Positions 33,579 through 41,950 of a DNA stretch of 64,000 nucleotides are shown here, in pieces. The stretch comes from JAABTH01 sp964492615 (GTDB taxonomy: Bacteria > Bacillota > Dethiobacteria > DTU022). The translations under genes were made by a program, and so were the position numbers. Location: assembly GCA_964492615.1 (NCBI GenBank), contig CAZBKZ010000005.1:41123-105122 (forward strand), in the 5' to 3' direction. Every line of letters begins with the position of its first letter. The first letter of the stretch is position 1. The notes under the pieces are model-generated. The model did no database searches and was not told the DNA's origin. It saw only the letters and a program-made list of their open reading frames with translations.

Positions 33579-33700
33579 GCGGTGCCTGCGGGGACGCTTC
33601 GTGCGTCACGGTAGCGAAGCGGAGGCCCGAAGGGCAGACGATGGAACTGCCCCCTTGGCACAGGGCATCATTAATAAAAAATACAGGGGGCAGGCGCAGC
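33579..33700 (+). other. GC-rich structured leader upstream of the GGDEF/HD-GYP gene
   Basis: In otherwise AT-rich DNA, three hairpins follow one another: GACGC-ttcgt-GCGTC (33593-33607), GCCC-gaa-GGGC (33625-33635) and a TGCCC/GGGCA pair near 33648-33667. No known riboswitch was recognised. It precedes a c-di-GMP enzyme gene. The bases 33372-33578 hold nothing recognisable. Confidence 0.35.
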
Positions 33701-33702
33701 AA

Positions 33703-36429
33703 ATGACAACTGGCGCTAATTCCGGTCAATCGCCTGATATGAATAATGATTATCGGCAAATCTTGATGACCTTCGCTTCAAGATTAATTAATGTTTCCCT
33801 TGATCAATTTGATTCAATTATACATGAACTTTTAAAAAGAATCGGAGATTATTCCGGGGTCGATCGGGCCTATATATTCAGGCATGATTACAAGCGCGGT
33901 GTAACATCAAAAAGCCATGAATGGTGCGCTTTCGGGGTTGCTCCGGCAGTCGATGGCATGCAGGACCTTCCTCTGGATTCTTTCGGTGACATGCAGCAGG
34001 TTGGGGGAAAAGGCAAAAGCCCCTGCATTTTTATTGTAGATGAACTGTCTGCCAATACTGCTGTAAAGAAAAGCTTCAAACTGCATGGTGTTTCTTCATT
34101 TGTTGTGGCTCCGTTATCTTATCAGGGTAATATTTACGGTTTAGTTGGTTTTGATACTCTCTCAGGAGAAGGTTTTTTTTCCGGGGATCATATTAATATT
34201 TTAAATGACCTTTCCCTGGTAGTGATAAATGCTTTTCAGCGGCAGGAAAGCGAAGAAGCACTTAAAAAACAAAAAGAACGGCTCACTAATATTCTCGATG
34301 GAACAAGCGCCGGAATCTGGGAATGGAATGTCCAGACCGGCGAAACATTTTACAGCGATAAATATGCCCAGATTCTCGGTTACAAGCTGGAAGAGATGGA
34401 TGATATATCCTACAAAAAGTGGGAGCAAATAACCCATCCGGATGATTTGAAGATTAGCAACGAGATGCATGAGAAGCACTTCCGGGGCGAAGTCGAATAT
34501 TACGATTGCGAATACCGGATGAAACATAAAGATGGTCACTGGGTATGGGTGCATGACCAGGGTAAGGTTATTACCCGCACACCTGATGGTCAACCCCTAC
34601 AGGTTTTCGGTATTTTGATGGATATAACCAGACGCAGGGAATCCGAGGAAGAACTACGTTCTACCAAGCAGATGCTTGAACTGATTATCAATAATATTCC
34701 CCAATTTATTTTCTGGAAAGACAGGAATTCTGTTTACCTGGGCTGTAATGAAAACCAGGCCAGGGTTGCCGGCCTGGAATCCCCAGAAGAAATCATCGGA
34801 AAAACTGACTATGATCTGCCCTGGAGCAGGGAAGAGGCAGAGCATTACCGCAGGGTAGATCAGCAGGTAATGAAATCGGGGCAACCCAAATACCATATAC
34901 TGGAAACTCAAAAGCAGTCAGACGGCCACCGGGCCTGGCTCGATACAAACAAAATACCCCTTTTCAACAATGAGGGAAAGGTGTTTGGCATACTTGGCAC
35001 CTATGAAGATATAACCGAGCGAAAAAAAGCCCAGGAAGAGCTGCTGGCCAGTGAAACCCGCAACCGCGCCCTGATTGAAACTATCCCCGATCTTATGTTT
35101 CGTTACAATCGAAATGGTGACTACCTCGATGCCTGGATTAATGACTTGGATCTGCTGCATCCGCAATCCCGCAAAGATTTTATTGAAACCGGGTTCGATG
35201 GTAAAAATATCAGGGATGTTCTGCCCGTAGAAATCTCGGCTCTTCTACTCAAGGGAATCAAGGCTGCTCTCGATACTGAAGAACTGCAGATCATTGAATA
35301 TCAATACGAAGATGAAGGTGAATTGTTCTACAAAGAAGCCCGCCTGGTAGCTGCCGGCAAAAATGAAGTAATTTCCATAGTGCGCAATATTACCGATAAG
35401 AAAAAGTATGAAGTTGAGCTACAGTATTTAAGTCTCCACGATCGGCTGACCGGCCTTTATAACCGCCACTACCTTGAAAGTGAAATGGAAAGGCTTGATA
35501 CCTCCCGGCAGCTGCCCATATCTATAATCATGGCCGATCTGAACGGCTTAAAACTGGTCAACGATACCTACGGTCATTCCAGGGGCGATCAAATGCTCCG
35601 GGAAGCCTCGCGAATTCTGCAGAGTGTCTGCCGCCGGGAAGATATAATTTCCCGCTGGGGTGGAGATGAATTTGTAATTGTTTTACCCAATACTTCTCCC
35701 GATAAAGCGCAGTTGATTTGTAAAAGAATAACCAGGAAATGCCAGGGGGCTTTTATTGAAGACATCCCCCTGTCGATAGCTATGGGGGTATCGGCTAAGG
35801 TCAATCACGAAAAAGGCCTGATAGAAATCCTTCGTGAAGCGGAAGATGCTATGTACAAGCAAAAGCTTACTGAAAGCCGCAGCATCAAGAATGCAGTTTT
35901 GCAGGCCCTGCTAAAAACCCTGGCCGAAAAGAGCTATGAAACAGAAGCTCACACCATGGGCATGATCGAGATGGCTCAAAAAATGGGTAACGCCCTTGAA
36001 TTGAGCGATGTTGAGCTGAATCAGCTTGTTTTGGTGATTACCCTCCACGACATCGGCAAGATAAATATTGCAGAAGAAATTTTAACCAAAAGCGGTCCTT
36101 TAACCGAAGATGAATGGCAAATGATCAAAAAACACCCGGAAATTGGTTTTCGTATTGCCCGCGCCACTGAGGATTTTGCCCATGTCGCAAAAGAAATCCT
36201 CTCCCACCATGAACGGTGGGACGGCACAGGCTACCCGGAAGGTTTAAAAGGCAGGCAGATTCCCCTTCTGTCCCGGATCACTTCTGTCGTTGATGCTTAT
36301 GAGGTAATGAGTAACGGCAGACCTTATAAAAAAGCTATGAGTAAAGATGAAATAGTAGCAGAGTTTAAACGCTGCTCGGGAAACCAGTTTGACCCCGCCC
36401 TGGTTAATATATTACTGGAGCAGCTTTAA
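33703..36429 (+). CDS. GAF-PAS-PAS-PAS-GGDEF-HD-GYP dual c-di-GMP protein
   Basis: 908 residues from the ATG at 33703; the frame is open to 33601 but has no better site. Order: GAF sensor (about 20-175), three PAS/PAC units (about 190-310, 320-445, 450-565), a diguanylate cyclase domain with intact GGDEF at 653-657 and an RxxD inhibitory site five residues before it (RRED), and an HD-GYP phosphodiesterase with HDIGK (His782/Asp783) and a GYPEG motif near 843. Both catalytic sites look intact, so it can in principle make and break c-di-GMP. No membrane helix is present; signals must be cytosolic. It runs tail to tail with the phosphofructokinase gene, 1 base apart. Confidence 0.92.
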   Translation: MTTGANSGQSPDMNNDYRQILMTFASRLINVSLDQFDSIIHELLKRIGDYSGVDRAYIFRHDYKRGVTSKSHEWCAFGVAPAVDGMQDLPLDSFGDMQQVGGKGKSPCIFIVDELSANTAVKKSFKLHGVSSFVVAPLSYQGNIYGLVGFDTLSGEGFFSGDHINILNDLSLVVINAFQRQESEEALKKQKERLTNILDGTSAGIWEWNVQTGETFYSDKYAQILGYKLEEMDDISYKKWEQITHPDDLKISNEMHEKHFRGEVEYYDCEYRMKHKDGHWVWVHDQGKVITRTPDGQPLQVFGILMDITRRRESEEELRSTKQMLELIINNIPQFIFWKDRNSVYLGCNENQARVAGLESPEEIIGKTDYDLPWSREEAEHYRRVDQQVMKSGQPKYHILETQKQSDGHRAWLDTNKIPLFNNEGKVFGILGTYEDITERKKAQEELLASETRNRALIETIPDLMFRYNRNGDYLDAWINDLDLLHPQSRKDFIETGFDGKNIRDVLPVEISALLLKGIKAALDTEELQIIEYQYEDEGELFYKEARLVAAGKNEVISIVRNITDKKKYEVELQYLSLHDRLTGLYNRHYLESEMERLDTSRQLPISIIMADLNGLKLVNDTYGHSRGDQMLREASRILQSVCRREDIISRWGGDEFVIVLPNTSPDKAQLICKRITRKCQGAFIEDIPLSIAMGVSAKVNHEKGLIEILREAEDAMYKQKLTESRSIKNAVLQALLKTLAEKSYETEAHTMGMIEMAQKMGNALELSDVELNQLVLVITLHDIGKINIAEEILTKSGPLTEDEWQMIKKHPEIGFRIARATEDFAHVAKEILSHHERWDGTGYPEGLKGRQIPLLSRITSVVDAYEVMSNGRPYKKAMSKDEIVAEFKRCSGNQFDPALVNILLEQL

Positions 36430-36430
36430 T

Positions 36431-37630
36431 TTATGGCTCGCTGGTCATGATGAAAAGCGGTCTCATTTCAAAGTTTTCATAGCGGGGGCGGTAGCGCTCG
36501 GTGTCATAGAAATGATTAACATCTACGACTTTTTTCGTTGCCGTTACCACATCCAGGGGCACATTATCATAACGGCCGTTTTTAAGCACTACCAGCCGCC
36601 CGTGCACGCCTCTCAGGATCAGGTCAAGGGCAAGATTGCCAAAAGCCATCGGTACAATAGAATCAATGGCATCGGGGTCGCCGCCCCTCACCATGTAGCC
36701 CAGTTTCTGTTCCACAACGTTTACTTTTTGGCCGTTATTGAAACGCGGGGAAATATCCTTTACGGCGGCAGCGACCAGGTTGCCTATGCCGCCCAGCTTG
36801 GCGTGCCCGTATGCATCGGTCTCCATGTTGGCGTATATCATTTCCCCGCCTTTAAACATCGCTCCCTCCGAAACAAGGGTTACAGAGTAATTGCTGGGGT
36901 TGCGGTTGCGATCATAAATCATCAGCTCGGTAAGATGATCAATATCAAATTCATATTCAGGAATAACGCAGCGATTGGCTGCGCCGGCCATGGTTGGCAG
37001 CATGGCAGTGAAACCGGCATAACGTCCGAAAACCTCAATTACCAGCAGGCGCTCGTGCGAACCGGCAATTGTGCGCAGGTTGTTGGTTAAAGATATGGTT
37101 CGGGTTACACAGGTGCTGAAACCGATACAGTAATCGGTGCCCGGCACATCATTATCCATTGTTTTCGGCAGGGCAACAACTTTAATCCCTTCCTGGTATA
37201 AACGCACTCCATAACTGAGAGTATCGTCCCCGCCGATGGGGATCAGGTAGTCAATGCCCAGAAAATCTATATTTTTTAAAACTTCCGGAGTCAGGTCATT
37301 TACTTCCAGGTTGTACTTGTCGCGGTACTGCCCGGGTACTTCATTTTTCTTCATACGGGAAGGATTAGTGCGGGAAGTATGCAGAAAGGTTCCGCCGGTC
37401 CTCCCGGCGCGGTTAACCAGGTCTTCGGTCAGGTACAGATAATTATTGCAGTTATCTGCCTCTTTATCGCGGGCCAGGTCGACCAGGCCGCTCCAGCCCC
37501 GCCGGATACCGATTACCTTGTAGCCTTCGCGCAGGGCGCGGATTGTAACCGCCCGGATAGCCGGGTTCAGGCCCGGAACATCACCGCCCCCGGTCAGAAT
37601 ACCGATAACTCCCGGTTTAGCTTTATTCAT
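36431..37630 (-). CDS. pfp: 6-phosphofructokinase, probably pyrophosphate-dependent
   Basis: 399 residues. Substrate-binding motifs: TGGGDVPGLN (13-22), the ATP/PPi-discriminating GGDD at 133-136, PKTMDND (155-161) and the fructose-6-phosphate-binding MAGAAN-type region. In ATP-dependent enzymes these read GGDGS and PGTIDND; Asp after GGD and Lys before T mark the pyrophosphate-using form (residues equivalent to 104 and 124 in E. coli PfkA). The reaction would be fructose-6-phosphate + PPi giving fructose-1,6-bisphosphate, common in fermentative anaerobes. Substrate use must be verified, since these residues are diagnostic but not absolute. Confidence 0.88.
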   Translation of the reverse strand: MNKAKPGVIGILTGGGDVPGLNPAIRAVTIRALREGYKVIGIRRGWSGLVDLARDKEADNCNNYLYLTEDLVNRAGRTGGTFLHTSRTNPSRMKKNEVPGQYRDKYNLEVNDLTPEVLKNIDFLGIDYLIPIGGDDTLSYGVRLYQEGIKVVALPKTMDNDVPGTDYCIGFSTCVTRTISLTNNLRTIAGSHERLLVIEVFGRYAGFTAMLPTMAGAANRCVIPEYEFDIDHLTELMIYDRNRNPSNYSVTLVSEGAMFKGGEMIYANMETDAYGHAKLGGIGNLVAAAVKDISPRFNNGQKVNVVEQKLGYMVRGGDPDAIDSIVPMAFGNLALDLILRGVHGRLVVLKNGRYDNVPLDVVTATKKVVDVNHFYDTERYRPRYENFEMRPLFIMTSEP

Positions 37631-37791
37631 GTTTTAGCCCCGTTTCCCCATTTTGTTAAATAATACCATGATTAACAATTTAAAAGCAAGCCGCATCAAG
37701 ATAACTCCCGGCCCTGTCTTGAAGGGATGATAAAGTTTAAAGAGAACTAATAATTACCGGTTTTTATCAGGCGGTGAAAAGGAACTTATAT

Positions 37792-40077
37792 ATGAAAAAG
37801 ATATTTATCGCTGTTTTAATAACTATATTTACTCTTGCTGTTCTTGCTTACCTCTTTTATTTCTTCTTCTTTGTACCTGCAGAGGAACCGATCGGCCTGG
37901 CTCTCAACAACGAAGTTGTTGAGACACCCTTACCTTTAGCCCTTGAAACTGAAGAGGAAAAAGTAATTATCTATGTACCGGCTCTTTATGTCAGTGAAAA
38001 ACTTGGCTTTGAAACAGACTGGAACAACCAAAATGGAATACTTACTGTTTCTCTCGGCGATTTTTCACTCGAGATGCCGCTCGACAGCAGGGCTGTTTCT
38101 GTGAATGGCCTCGAAGAAGAGTGGGAAGCTCCACTTAAAATGATCGATGATATTCTCTACATGCCTCTTTACCCGGCCGCGAGAGCGCTTGGTGTGCTGG
38201 CATACCGCGATGAAGAGCAAAATATTGTTAAAATTGATACCCCCCGGGCTTTTGATCCTCCGCCGGAAACTGTTTCTGAAGAGGAAGACTTAAACAGCGG
38301 GCCCTTGCTGCATGTTGCCTATCCACCTGCTGCTGATCCGTTTTACTACTACGATGAGACGCTTTTCGTTTTTGGAACAACCCAATCTTTTGCCCTGGTA
38401 GATGTTAAGGTTAACGGAGAACCGGTAGAACTGCTCGACAGGCGAAGCGGTAATTTTTTAACCATGATCGAGTTCCCCCGGGGGCAGGAGTTTGTGGTTA
38501 CAGTTGAGGCAACCGGAGAAAGCGGGACCACCAGGGTGGAGCGAACCGTTCTGTATCCTGATTGGTGGCAAGCTATGCCTGCTGAACCGCTGGCTATTCA
38601 TTCTTCGCGGGTGGTGCCTGCTGACAGGCAGGTGCTCAGGGAAGGAGAATCTTTGCATGTGGCTTTTCAGGGCAGCCCGGGCGGTAGTGCCTCTTACCAG
38701 GTTGGATCAGGGGGAGAGTGGCGCCAGATGACAGAGCGTTCCTACCCGGGTGGCCCGGCAGGAAACGGCGGTATTTATACTGCATCTTTCAGGGTATCAT
38801 CTACCGATATCCCCCCCGGAACTATGGATATGGAACTTCCGGTTTCTGTTAAACTTGACAGGGGCGGTGAACAGATCAGCCGCACCCTGCCGGGCAGCGT
38901 GGTAGTTTTAAGTGATCAGCCTTATAAAATACTTGAAGTTAGGCCGGAGCAAGATTTAAAAAACAGGGGCTGGCTCTATACGGTTAATACCGGTCAGCTT
39001 CAACTTATATCCTCAACTCTCGGCGGTTCCGGTTACCCGACCAGTGTAGTCCGTTACCTTGTTGAAGGAGCCCGTTACCGCGCCACCGGCGCTTTTGGCG
39101 AATATTACCGGGTTGATATAGGGGGCAGCGATAATTACCTGGTTCACCGCAGCACGGTTTTCGATACGGGAGTTCAGGATATGGCTGACCCGTTGATCAG
39201 CGGGCTTGAATTGCGGGAAGATGAAAAGATGGTCCAGGTTCGCCTACTTTCAAACGAAAGGTTCCACTTTTCTCCCGAGGATGCTGTAAACAGCCTGGCC
39301 CTTAACTTCTACGGAACGGCACCGGGTACCGAACCGGCGTCTCCTGCCCTGACCAAATCTGTAAACAGTCTCAGTTACCAGCCCTACGCAGGAGAAGGAA
39401 CGGGAACGTCCCGCTTCAGGATAGAAGTTGATTATGACCTGGTTGGTTTTAAGACCTACTGGGAAGAGAACGATCTTTTAATAGAGCTTTATAAACCTTT
39501 TGCCTCCGACCGGGATAAGCCTTTGGAAGGCAAGGTGATAATTGTTGACCCCGGGCACGGCGGCGTAGATACAGGGGCGCCAGGCCCCGGAAAACTTAAC
39601 GAAAAAGATGTTGTGCTGGCGATCAGTCTTTACCTGCAGGAAATGCTTATAGAGGCCGGAGCGGAGGTTGTCATGACCCGTGAAGATGATCATGATGTTA
39701 ACCTTTATGATCGGCCGGAGAGAATTGACCGTTTTAAGCCTGATCTTTTCATCAGCATTCACGCCAATGCCCATGCCGCCGGCGCACCGGCCACAGAGAT
39801 CCACGGAATTATGATTTTATATAACTATGCCCACAACGAAAGGCTGGCCGATATCATGCTTGAAACCATGGTTGCCGAAACAACCCTGCCCGAATTCAGA
39901 ACCTGGCGCAGGAATATAGCCGTAATCAGGCACCCGCATGTTCCTTCCGTTTTGGTTGAAGCGGGTTACATGATGCACCCGCATGATAACTGGTATCTCC
40001 TGCATCCGCAGGGTCAAAAAGATATTGCCGCGGCAATCATTAAAGGTGTTGAAAATTATTTCCTCGACCTTAAGTGA
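37792..40077 (+). CDS. N-acetylmuramoyl-L-alanine amidase (Amidase_3) with copper-amine-oxidase-like N-terminal domain
   Basis: 761 residues from the ATG at 37792 (AAAAGGA 8 bases upstream). One membrane helix at about 5-25 anchors the protein. Residues about 40-155 resemble the copper amine oxidase-like N-terminal domain of clostridial envelope proteins, with the paired strands KVIIYVPALYVSEKLGF and DILYMPLYPAARALG. A middle region of about 400 residues is beta-rich. The catalytic Amidase_3 part is residues 580-761: zinc ligands His589 (DPGHGG), Glu604 (LNEKD), His657 (SIHANAHA) and catalytic Glu723 (VEAGYM). It cleaves the amide bond between MurNAc and L-Ala in peptidoglycan. Confidence 0.9.
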   Translation: MKKIFIAVLITIFTLAVLAYLFYFFFFVPAEEPIGLALNNEVVETPLPLALETEEEKVIIYVPALYVSEKLGFETDWNNQNGILTVSLGDFSLEMPLDSRAVSVNGLEEEWEAPLKMIDDILYMPLYPAARALGVLAYRDEEQNIVKIDTPRAFDPPPETVSEEEDLNSGPLLHVAYPPAADPFYYYDETLFVFGTTQSFALVDVKVNGEPVELLDRRSGNFLTMIEFPRGQEFVVTVEATGESGTTRVERTVLYPDWWQAMPAEPLAIHSSRVVPADRQVLREGESLHVAFQGSPGGSASYQVGSGGEWRQMTERSYPGGPAGNGGIYTASFRVSSTDIPPGTMDMELPVSVKLDRGGEQISRTLPGSVVVLSDQPYKILEVRPEQDLKNRGWLYTVNTGQLQLISSTLGGSGYPTSVVRYLVEGARYRATGAFGEYYRVDIGGSDNYLVHRSTVFDTGVQDMADPLISGLELREDEKMVQVRLLSNERFHFSPEDAVNSLALNFYGTAPGTEPASPALTKSVNSLSYQPYAGEGTGTSRFRIEVDYDLVGFKTYWEENDLLIELYKPFASDRDKPLEGKVIIVDPGHGGVDTGAPGPGKLNEKDVVLAISLYLQEMLIEAGAEVVMTREDDHDVNLYDRPERIDRFKPDLFISIHANAHAAGAPATEIHGIMILYNYAHNERLADIMLETMVAETTLPEFRTWRRNIAVIRHPHVPSVLVEAGYMMHPHDNWYLLHPQGQKDIAAAIIKGVENYFLDLK

Positions 40078-40132
40078 CGAATAACCGGTTTGCCCGGCAT
40101 AGTTTATGATTTGGTGGGAGGTTTTAATAGTA

Positions 40133-41377
40133 ATGGTGAAAGGTATAATTACCCTGATCGGTTCGGGTGAACTTTCCGGGACCATGGTTGAAACACATAA
40201 AATGCTGCTTTCCCGCACCAGAGCGGGATCAAAATCTTTCTTTCTCGATACGCCGGCCGGCTTCCAGGAGAATGTCAGCCTGATTGCTGAGCGGGCGGTA
40301 GATTTTTTTAAAACGCGAGTTGGCTCAAAGATGGAGATTGCTTCATTCAAATTTGCCACTGCCCCTGATGCCGGGGATGCTCTTTCACAACTGTCAGATG
40401 CCGACTATGTATTAATCGGCCCGGGCAGCCCAACCTATGCTGTTCGCCAGTTGCAGGGCACGGTGCTTCCCTCCCTGCTCGGAGCCATGGTTACCAGGGG
40501 TGGTACCCTGACAGTGGCCAGTGCAGCTGCGCTGACAGTAGGCAGCCATACTTTGCCGGTTTATGAAATCTATAAAGTAGGCGAAGAACTGCACTGGGTT
40601 GAGGGGTTAAACATACTTGGTCACCTGGGGCTCGATCTGGTGGTTATCCCCCACTGGAACAACGCCGAAGGAGGCAATCACGACACCCGTTACTGTTACA
40701 TGGGTGAAAAGCGTTTTCATCTTCTCGAAAAGCAGCTTCCCGCAAACACCACAATTCTCGGCCTCGATGAGCATACTGCCTGTATTTTAGACTTTACTGC
40801 CGCAGAAGCATCAGTGAAAGGAATTGGCAAGGTAACAGTGAGGCGTGGGGGAGAAGAAACACACTATGAGCGCGGTCAATCATTTAACTTCGCCCAGCTA
40901 TCCGGACATGCTGCCCCGGCTGCCTGGAAAACAGTTTCCACTGCCGGTGTAGAAACCGTGGCTGATAATTCGCATCGGGAAGACGGGCGTTTCTGGGAAA
41001 AGATGCACACCCTGGAGGAAAGTTTTCAACGGGCCCTGGAAAAAGATGATTCCGCGCGCATTGCTTCGCTGCTGCTTGATATGGATGGTTTCCTCTGGCA
41101 GGCCCAGCTGGAACTGGAAAACCCGGAATTTGTATCACAGGGCAGGGAAATGTTCCGCGAGATGATAGTCCTGGCCGGAACCGGGCGGGAAAAGGAGAAA
41201 AAGCCTGCTGCCCCCGGTTTTGATCAGCTGGTTAATGAACTGGTCAACTTGCGTGAACAGTATCGTGATCATAAAAAGTGGCCTGAGGCAGATCAGATCC
41301 GCAATATCCTGCACGAAGCCGGGATAACCCTGGAAGATACCCCGGCAGGTCCCAGATGGCAGAGGGTGGAGGAGTGA
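40133..41377 (+). CDS. S51/cyanophycinase-like protein with a CysRS-type C-terminal domain
   Basis: 414 residues from the ATG at 40133 (GTGGGAGG 11 bases upstream). The N-terminal part (about 5-260) has a class-I glutamine-amidotransferase-like fold related to peptidase S51 and cyanophycinase: LIGSGELSG, ADYVLIGPGSPTYAVRQL, and the nucleophile elbow VASAAAL with Ser130. Residues about 285-350 are a helical linker. The C-terminal 50 residues, LVNLREQYRDHKKWPEAD then IRNILHEAGITLEDTPAG and PRW, match the end of cysteinyl-tRNA synthetase. The combination is unusual; the function is unknown. The shikimate kinase gene follows 6 bases downstream, so the two are probably co-transcribed. Confidence 0.75.
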   Translation: MVKGIITLIGSGELSGTMVETHKMLLSRTRAGSKSFFLDTPAGFQENVSLIAERAVDFFKTRVGSKMEIASFKFATAPDAGDALSQLSDADYVLIGPGSPTYAVRQLQGTVLPSLLGAMVTRGGTLTVASAAALTVGSHTLPVYEIYKVGEELHWVEGLNILGHLGLDLVVIPHWNNAEGGNHDTRYCYMGEKRFHLLEKQLPANTTILGLDEHTACILDFTAAEASVKGIGKVTVRRGGEETHYERGQSFNFAQLSGHAAPAAWKTVSTAGVETVADNSHREDGRFWEKMHTLEESFQRALEKDDSARIASLLLDMDGFLWQAQLELENPEFVSQGREMFREMIVLAGTGREKEKKPAAPGFDQLVNELVNLREQYRDHKKWPEADQIRNILHEAGITLEDTPAGPRWQRVEE

Positions 41378-41383
41378 TCTGTT

Positions 41384-41890
41384 ATGAAGGGTAAAAACCT
41401 GGTATTGGTTGGCATGCCCGGGGCAGGAAAAAGCACAACCGGGGTCATAATTGCTAAGGAGTTGGGTCTCGCTTTTGTTGATGTTGACTTAATCATTCAA
41501 GAAAGAGAAGGGGCGCTTCTTCAGGAAATTATAGACCGGGTTGGTTTGGAGCAGTTTCTTAAAATTGAAGAAAACGCGGTGCTCAGCCTGGATCTTGAAG
41601 GTTCGGTAATATCAACCGGTGGAAGCGTTATCTACAGCAGCGCGGCAATCAGTCACCTGAAAAAGAAAGGCCTGCTGATCTACCTGGAGGTAAGTTATGA
41701 AGAGATTGCCAGGAGAATCAGTAATATCGCCAGCCGGGGAATAGTTTTTGGTGAAGGCAAGGGGTTGCGCGATATTTACGGCGAACGAAGCGTCCTTTAC
41801 GAAGAAAAAGCCGACCTGATTATCAACTGCACAGGCCTGACCATTGAAGAGGTGGAACAGCAGGTGATCAGGGCAGTTCAAAACAGGTGA
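41384..41890 (+). CDS. aroK: Shikimate kinase
   Basis: 168 residues, the typical size. Walker A is GMPGAGKST (10-18), shikimate-binding DVD is at 33-35, and STGGSVI (about 77-83) is the GGG-type loop. It phosphorylates shikimate at O3 for the chorismate pathway. The gene lies directly downstream of the S51-like gene and is followed by a terminator. Confidence 0.93.
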   Translation: MKGKNLVLVGMPGAGKSTTGVIIAKELGLAFVDVDLIIQEREGALLQEIIDRVGLEQFLKIEENAVLSLDLEGSVISTGGSVIYSSAAISHLKKKGLLIYLEVSYEEIARRISNIASRGIVFGEGKGLRDIYGERSVLYEEKADLIINCTGLTIEEVEQQVIRAVQNR

Positions 41891-41913
41891 CCCCGCCAAA
41901 AATCAAGTAAAAA

Positions 41914-41944
41914 AGGGCGGCAGGTTACCCTGCCGGCCCTTTTA
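41914..41944. terminator. Bidirectional terminator
   Basis: GGGCGGCAGG-ttac-CCTGCCGGCCC (41914-41939) with TTTTAG downstream and a run of A upstream, shared with the leftward flavodiiron gene. Confidence 0.9.
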
Positions 41945-41950
41945 GATGGC

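Noticed and set aside
33601..33702. Longer start of the GGDEF/HD-GYP protein at 33601
   Set aside because: These codons fall in the GC-rich hairpin block, encode a basic Ala/Arg-rich stretch with no domain, and have no ribosome binding site.
36389..37090. A 233-codon open frame on the plus strand
   Set aside because: Antisense to the phosphofructokinase gene, which has a complete family signature; no family was recognised in the opposite frame.
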